Assembly (NCBI RefSeq): GCF_048128805.1 | Contig: NC_136020.1 | Location: forward strand, 8,453,653-8,517,652 | DNA length: 64,000 bases | Direction: 5' to 3' | Source: Centroberyx gerrardi | Taxonomy: Eukaryota > Chordata > Actinopteri > Beryciformes > Berycidae | Part shown: positions 60,621-64,000 of the stretch, one piece after another | How positions within the stretch are numbered: the stretch's first letter is position 1 | How the letters are laid out: every line of letters starts with the position of its first letter | The notes under the pieces: generated by a model | Seen by the model: the letters and a program-made list of their open reading frames with translations, nothing else | What the model was told of the DNA's origin: nothing | The model's database searches: none | Made by a program: the position numbers and the translations under genes

Positions 60621-61383
60621 TTGCTCTAAAAGATCATTCATAATGGTTTTGTAAATCTTCCCAGTTTGAGGTATTTGGCATGAAACCGTTTGAGAGCCCC
60701 TGCAGTAAACTACTCCAAGGTGCCTACACGTCCTTAAAAAGCCTCTATGTCTTAAATCCAATAATCTACACTCAACATCTACTGTGAAAACAAGTTCGTT
60801 AAAAAATCTTTTATAATAAGGTTTCAGAAGTCTAAAAAAAAATAGCATTTTACTTTACTTTTCTCGCAAGAAATCAACTCTTTAACACAGACATCTATTT
60901 TATTTTTATTTTTACTTTTAAGGTTTATTTTTGTAGGGAAATTTGTCTTACATTCTTACATCAAAAAGTGCACAATCAGGATAAATATGCTTGGGAAGAT
61001 GGGAATATTGTGTCAAGCAGCAGCCCAAGCTGTTCTTGGCAGAGACATGGTGAAAGGTGAACATATGTTAATATGAACATTACGTTTTTAACCGTAGGCT
61101 GCATTTATGCTACTGTAAATAAAAACAAATGTCAGTTAAAGCCAACAGATGAAATCATACTGAGACTAAACTAAACACTGCATGGACATTTAACAAGGTC
61201 GTCAGCAGTTTAAAGGTTTTGAAAAATAGGTTTGGCGTTTCTCTTTGGCTACTTCATCCATAACAAACAGAATAGGGTTTATTCAGCTGCAGCAAAGGAA
61301 TGATTTGTGTCCAACATACTAATGCTAGTCCACGCTGAAGCCTCAAACCTCTTTTTTTTTTTTTCACTCGCAGTGCCATCTTT

Positions 61384-64000
61384 ATGTTTAGCCGTCTGGC
61401 CACAGTCCTCCAGGAGCTTTCTGGAGAGGAGGCACCAGATGGAGACCCACAGGTGAAAGAGCAAGACACAAATACCCCGTCTTCCACAATTATAACAAAC
61501 GTTGAACCTGAATATCTCAATGTCATGGGTATTGCCAGTGGCGTTTCCAAGATTTGAATGTGTAGATCTGATATTTGGTCTTGTTGGAAAGTCAATAATG
61601 CTGGTCATCCTCCATCTGGAGCAAACATTGAATGACAAGTGGATGGGAAGTTCTTCTCTCTTTAAATGGCTAACCTGTGTGTGTTAGGGTCCTGATACTT
61701 CTCCAACTTATAACGTTAGCAAATAGCACGCCCTCAAGTAGTGGAATGAAATGGATAAGACTTTTATTCCAGGAATAATTCAAGGAGAGTGATACAGTGT
61801 CAATCTGAGAGAAAGAACAGCCTCAAAGAAGTGGCAGCTATTGTGTCTGTAAGTAGCAGCTAGATATGTTCATCATTCATACAGTTGTTGACAGGAACTC
61901 AACTGTATGTCGGCAGTACTCATGGAGAATTAGGTGAGAGTTTAATGAAGTGGAAAAATACAGAGTCATGCCTCATACCAAAGGATAGAAAACTATGGAA
62001 AAATACTGGGTTAACATAGTCAGCATAGGCACAGCCTGCATTCTATGTAATATGCATGAAGTTTTGTTTATCCCCTATCGTGTTTGTGTGTTTCTTTGTG
62101 CAGGGCGAGCTGGTGCCTCAGCTGCCTCCTGGAGAGGACCAGGCTCCAGTGGAGTCTGAGGGACCTGAGGAGGCCATGGAGAGGCTGGCCCACCTGGAAC
62201 AACTGGTGGTCCAGCTGAAGGAGCTCATCAGAGATAAAGACACTCAGCTGGTCCACAAGGACACTGAGCTGGCTAACAAAGATGTACAGCTCAAGGTAAG
62301 TACTCTCTGTGTGTGTTTCTATGTGTGTGTTAATGTTTGCTATCAAGATTCCCCTTCAAAAGTCTGTTCACTACATTTCTTGCTAACATCTTTGATGGCA
62401 TCAATTTTTAATGCTTTTTTGCTCTGTATCCACAGAATGAAAGGGAAGCGGGTGAGGCTCGCTTCACCAAACTCAAACTGCAGGCAAAAGCCAAGATGGC
62501 TTCACTCAGCAAACAGATCACTGATTTGAAAGGGCAAGAAGGAGCAGCTGTAAGTTTGAAAGAGGCTGAATTTTATCTGTGTTTTTATTGTATTGAGCAG
62601 AGCTTGTAGCATTATTAAAGTTTTATAACACACAAATCACCCCCCTCTTGTAAAGACTTACATATACCACACATGTTTACTACAAACTAACCATAAAACT
62701 TAGGCACCTCCTTTTTTTCTGATTTGAATATCTGTTTCATCTACAACAGAGCCCAGAAAGCTCCTTTACAGGAGCTGGAGCTGCAGTGGAAGAGGAGCTT
62801 CAAGAACTGAAGAACAAACTGAGTGAGGAGGAGGCCAACAGCAGGGAGCTTAGCGAGCGACTCCAGACCACCGAACAGCTCCTCCAAGAGAAGGAAACCT
62901 CACACGCTGAACAGGTGACATAGTTGTTACCTTCATAATTAAACATAGTCCTACTCTGTTAATAAATGATGTTGAATGTCCTGAGAAGTTCTGACTGAAT
63001 GATTTGTCCTGGTTGTGTTATCAGCTGCAAGTACTGCAGGCTGTAGTCTGTGAAAAGGATGTGCGTTTCCAGGAACAGATCCAGAAACACGAAGAAGAAC
63101 TGCTGAAGATCTCAGCACAGTCTCAGAACGACACCGAGCTTCAGCAGGTACAAGATCCAGCAACTCTTCAGTTTGTAATTCACCCATTCAAAGACTAATA
63201 TATGCTCATTAGTTTGTAGTTCAGTAGTTTATAGCTCACCCAATCAAGCCTTATGTGTGTGTGTGTGTGTGTGTGTGTTCGACTTAAGCAATAAACTCAA
63301 ACTCTGCTTCGTGTTGTGTCTAAGAAAGCCTGTTGGCTAAAATCTCTGTAAACCACAGCCTCTTGTAGCTTATTGCTTTTATGAAACGGCCGTGACATCA
63401 TACAATTTAAAAAGGAATCCAAATGTTTGAGAAATCTTTTTTTTTTTTTTTTAAATCAATAATAGTTAAATGTTATTTTCCCACCTAGCAACATAGTCCT
63501 TGAACTGTAGCTAAACAGACAATTGTCACACTTTCACCATACACCCACTCATACGAACTTACACACTCATATTTGGTCTCTCGTTTGTTTGTCCTTCCCT
63601 AGGCCCTGCATTCATCCCAGCGGCGGTGCGAGGAGCTGGAGGAGGCCATGCGCTCCCGGTCCCAAGTGCTGGAAATGCTGCAGCAGGAAGTCAACAGCGC
63701 TGATCAGCAAAAGCAGGTACAGGTCCCGTCTTACTGGATGCCATTTGTGCAGCTAAATATGTTGAGTTTGTGACTGTAGTACAGATTCACAGATATTTAT
63801 AGGCAGTTGACACTTCATATAATGAATACTGCTACTGCCTGATGAAAGGAAGACTATTCAAACAGACACACCCCACTTCTAGATGGCAGGTCATGATTAT
63901 GCATTGTTTGGCTCAGCCACACAACTTACACCCACTCGCTCTCTCTCTTTCTCTCGCTCTCTCTCTTTATTTTTCTATTCAGATCCTAACCGCTCAGTTC
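61384..64000 (+). CDS. golgb1: golgb1 (giantin) N-terminal exons, continues beyond window
   Basis: Giantin is a very long coiled-coil tether anchored in Golgi membranes by its C-terminus. The first seven coding exons are here: 61384-61452, 62104-62295, 62436-62549, 62750-62914, 63025-63147, 63603-63716 and 63983 onward, all phase 0. The start MFSRLATVLQELSGEE matches human MLSRLSGLANVVLHELSGDD. Further matches are RLAHLEQLVVQLKELIRDKD, KLKLQAKAKMASLSKQI, VVCEKDVRFQEQIQKHEEEL and EMLQQEVNSADQQKQIL. About 265 residues are covered, nearly all heptad-rich, Glu/Gln/Lys-rich coiled coil after the first 40. The acceptor of the first coding exon is at 61372-61373 after a T run; a non-coding first exon probably lies near 60.4-60.6 kb. 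Confidence 0.94.
63255..63278. repeat. (GT)n microsatellite in a golgb1 intron
   Basis: About 12 GT units between coding exons 5 and 6. A T run at 63439-63454 and a CT-rich stretch at 63938-63966 also occur nearby. Confidence 0.85.

Overview
This is a vertebrate nuclear window, most likely from a ray-finned (teleost) fish. The evidence is intron-rich genes with consensus splice sites, long CA/GT and CT microsatellites, fish-type hAT elements and tRNA-derived SINE remnants, and proteins that read as orthologues of human genes. Gene identities rest on protein sequence, intron phase and neighbour order, compared with family sequences from memory; no search was run.

Layout from left to right: (1) about 135-14,000, plus strand: the 3' two thirds of kmt2e (MLL5), 13 coding exons from just after the SET domain to the stop, with 3'UTR and poly(A) signal. 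Its introns hold an L1-like LINE fragment and three hAT-type elements, two of them nested. (2) 14,000-19,576: intergenic, with microsatellites and a roughly 500-bp foldback element. (3) 19,577-43,936, minus strand: lhfpl3, two coding exons (235 aa) separated by a 23.65-kb intron with repeats and much unannotated unique DNA. (4) 45,300-52,900, plus strand: orc5, complete, 13 coding exons (445 aa), with a promoter carrying ZNF143-like, CCAAT, CRE-like and E2F motifs. (5) 53,865-57,189, minus strand: guca1a (GCAP1), complete, four coding exons (189 aa), tail-to-tail with orc5. (6) 59,462-about 60,100, minus strand: a small gene for an unrecognised 93-residue, probably membrane-associated protein. 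(7) 61,384-64,000, plus strand: the first seven coding exons of golgb1 (giantin), running off the window.

The genes have unrelated jobs (chromatin regulation, tetraspan membrane protein, replication origin licensing, photoreceptor calcium sensing, Golgi tethering) and are not a functional cluster. The lhfpl3-orc5 head-to-head pair matches human 7q22. kmt2e is next to lhfpl3 as in human but in the opposite relative orientation, and the guca1a and golgb1 neighbours are not from human 7q22. I see no CRISPR array, operon or new multi-gene system. The items most worth a second look are the small gene upstream of guca1a, the 50-bp duplicated pre-acceptor sequence that brackets a hAT element in kmt2e, the GC-AG intron in kmt2e, the two related repeats near either end of the lhfpl3 intron, and a possible alternative lhfpl3 C-terminus.
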